Assembly (NCBI GenBank): GCA_030066045.1
Contig: JASJCJ010000031.1
Location: forward strand, 1-64,000
DNA length: 64,000 nucleotides
From: Calothrix sp. MO_167.B12
GTDB taxonomy: Bacteria > Cyanobacteriota > Cyanobacteriia > Cyanobacteriales > Nostocaceae
Reading direction: 5' to 3'
Shown: positions 62,867 to 64,000 of the stretch, piece by piece
Layout of the letters: every line of letters begins with the position of its first letter
How positions within the stretch are numbered: the first letter of the stretch is position 1
Made by a program: the position numbers and the translations under genes
The notes under the pieces: generated by a model
Database searches by the model: none
Seen by the model: only the letters and a program-made list of their open reading frames with translations
Told to the model about the DNA's origin: nothing

Positions 62867-64000
62867 ATGCCTCTGTCGCGCTTAGTCACCCTCATCATTG
62901 GTTTAATCCTTATTCTGGGATTAAGCCTGTGGCTGATTGATTCTCTATCTCGCCTCTACTGGCAACTGTCCTATTCTCCCTTACTGGGCAATTTGCTGTT
63001 ATTTTTGCTGATTGTCCTCATTGCCGGTTTAATAGCTGCCTTCGTATATTATGTCCTAGAACTACGTGCTGGGGAAAAGCGTTCCCGCCGTTCCCGCAAA
63101 CACCGGCCCCAAATCAAAGTCCCGGAAGCGAAATCGGAAGCGGCTTCTTCTACCCTCCAAGCTGTACGCCAACAAGTATCCCAAATTCAAGATGAAGTAA
63201 CTCGCCAAGCTCTACTCAGTAAATCCAAGGAAATTGAAGCTAACCTGGCAAGGGGAGAAATTCAAGTGGTGGTATTTGGCACTGGTAGTGCTGGCAAAAC
63301 TTCCTTGGTAAATGCAGTTATGGGCAGAATGGTAGGGAAGGTAAATGCACCAATGGGAACTACCATGGTGGGAGAAACCTATTGCCTGCGGCTAAAGGGT
63401 TTGGAACGGAAGATTTTGATTACGGATACACCGGGAATTTTGGAAGCAGGGGTAGCGGGAACCGAAAGGGAACAGTTAGCGCGGGAGTTGGCAACAGAAG
63501 CAGATTTATTGTTGTTTGTGGTAGATAATGATTTGCGACGTTCGGAATACGAACCCTTACAAGCATTAGCTGGCATTGGTAAGCGTTCTGTGGTGGTTCT
63601 GAATAAAACTGACTTGTATACAGATGAGGATAAGGAGTCAATTTTAGCGCGATTGCGCCAACGGGTGCGGGGTTTTATTTCTACTAATGATGTAGTAGCG
63701 ATCGCAGCTAACCCCCAGGTGGTAGAGTTAGAAGGTGGGGATTTCCAACCAGAACCAGATATTTTGCCATTAATGCGGCGCATGGCAGCAATTTTAAGGG
63801 CAGAGGGGGAAGATTTGGTGGCAGATAATATTTTGCTGCAATCCCTGAGATTGGGAGAAGAGGCCCGCAAACTAATTGATGTGCAACGTCGTCGTCAGGC
63901 TGACAAAATAGTGGAACGCTTTCAGTGGATTGGGGCGGGGGTAGTGTCAGTAACTCCCTTACCCGTGGTGGATTTGTTGGCGACAGCAGCGGTAAATGCC
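62867..64000 (+). CDS. Membrane-associated Era/YeeP-type GTPase (partial, runs off the window)
   Basis: 378 codons are present and the frame is open at the window edge. Two N-terminal helices (LVTLIIGLILILGLSLWLID and LLLFLLIVLIAGLIAAFVYY) precede a basic linker and a G domain. G1 is VFGTGSAGKTSLVNAVMG, the G2 Thr is in GTTMVGE, G3 is ITDTPGI, and G4 is VLNKTDLY. The C-terminal part begins WIGAGVVSVTPLPVVDLLAT, which looks like the start of a DUF697-type membrane domain. Such proteins are common in cyanobacteria; the role is unknown, possibly membrane or chloroplast-like envelope homeostasis. The start MPLSRLVTL at 62867 is the first ATG that gives a full TM1. Confidence 0.9.
   Translation, partial: MPLSRLVTLIIGLILILGLSLWLIDSLSRLYWQLSYSPLLGNLLLFLLIVLIAGLIAAFVYYVLELRAGEKRSRRSRKHRPQIKVPEAKSEAASSTLQAVRQQVSQIQDEVTRQALLSKSKEIEANLARGEIQVVVFGTGSAGKTSLVNAVMGRMVGKVNAPMGTTMVGETYCLRLKGLERKILITDTPGILEAGVAGTEREQLARELATEADLLLFVVDNDLRRSEYEPLQALAGIGKRSVVVLNKTDLYTDEDKESILARLRQRVRGFISTNDVVAIAANPQVVELEGGDFQPEPDILPLMRRMAAILRAEGEDLVADNILLQSLRLGEEARKLIDVQRRRQADKIVERFQWIGAGVVSVTPLPVVDLLATAAVNA

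Overview
The window reads as chromosomal DNA of a filamentous, probably Nostocales-type cyanobacterium. The grounds are frequent HIP1-like GCGATCGC sites, many heptanucleotide tandem repeats (STRRs), moderate-to-low GC, and typical cyanobacterial families: a TIGR03792-like protein, a CHASE2-Ser/Thr kinase, a LabA-like NYN protein and an FhaC/ShlB-type porin. No tRNA, rRNA or CRISPR array was recognised. All functional calls are by eye from motifs; no database search was run.

Layout. 0-5 kb: exported DM13 protein, FKBP isomerase, a phasin-like small protein, a TIGR03792-like protein, then an overlapping pair made of a RelE-like/SF1 helicase fusion and a coiled-coil membrane protein. 6-10 kb: two-partner-secretion porin and MATE exporter. 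10-12.4 kb: a tightly overlapped three-gene operon of unknown function with an Orc/STAND-like ATPase, the best candidate here for an undescribed system. 12.5-22 kb: ligA, a decaying IS200/IS605 element (intact TnpB, broken TnpA), then a PadR regulator divergent from an RND efflux adaptor/permease pair with a perfect 13-bp-arm inverted repeat between them. 22-24 kb: a membrane protein and a 2H phosphoesterase.

25.4-43.6 kb is a long same-strand exopolysaccharide (EPS) locus. It holds a Wzc-like chain-length/tyrosine-kinase protein, a FemAB-like acyltransferase, a Wzx flippase, a Wzy/O-antigen ligase-like polymerase, six GT4/GT2 glycosyltransferases, a WecG/TagA transferase, a GH10 glycosidase, an initiating sugar phosphotransferase and a PIG-L deacetylase. 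Together these cover initiation on a lipid carrier, chain assembly, flipping, polymerisation, export control and trimming. One GT gene has been tandemly duplicated together with fragments of both neighbours.

44-47 kb: phosphonate/phosphite-type ABC uptake genes (two PhnE, one PhnD, no PhnC in view). 47.7-57.8 kb: a RAYT transposase with REP-like palindromes, Ap4A phosphorylase (plus a 104-bp copy of its 3' end), a barrel-like outer-membrane protein, a FecR-domain protein with a large Pro/Gln/Ala repeat, a second IS200/IS605 TnpB element, and a CHASE2 kinase whose stop codon lies in the IS end. 58.6-64 kb: NYN protein, leuA, a TnpB relic, cytochrome b561-like protein, and a membrane GTPase cut by the window edge.

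The intergenic DNA is unusually rich in small non-autonomous repeats: at least six MITE-like families with terminal inverted repeats, two cases of one MITE nested in another, and several STRR arrays. Some of them supply stop codons to the neighbouring genes.
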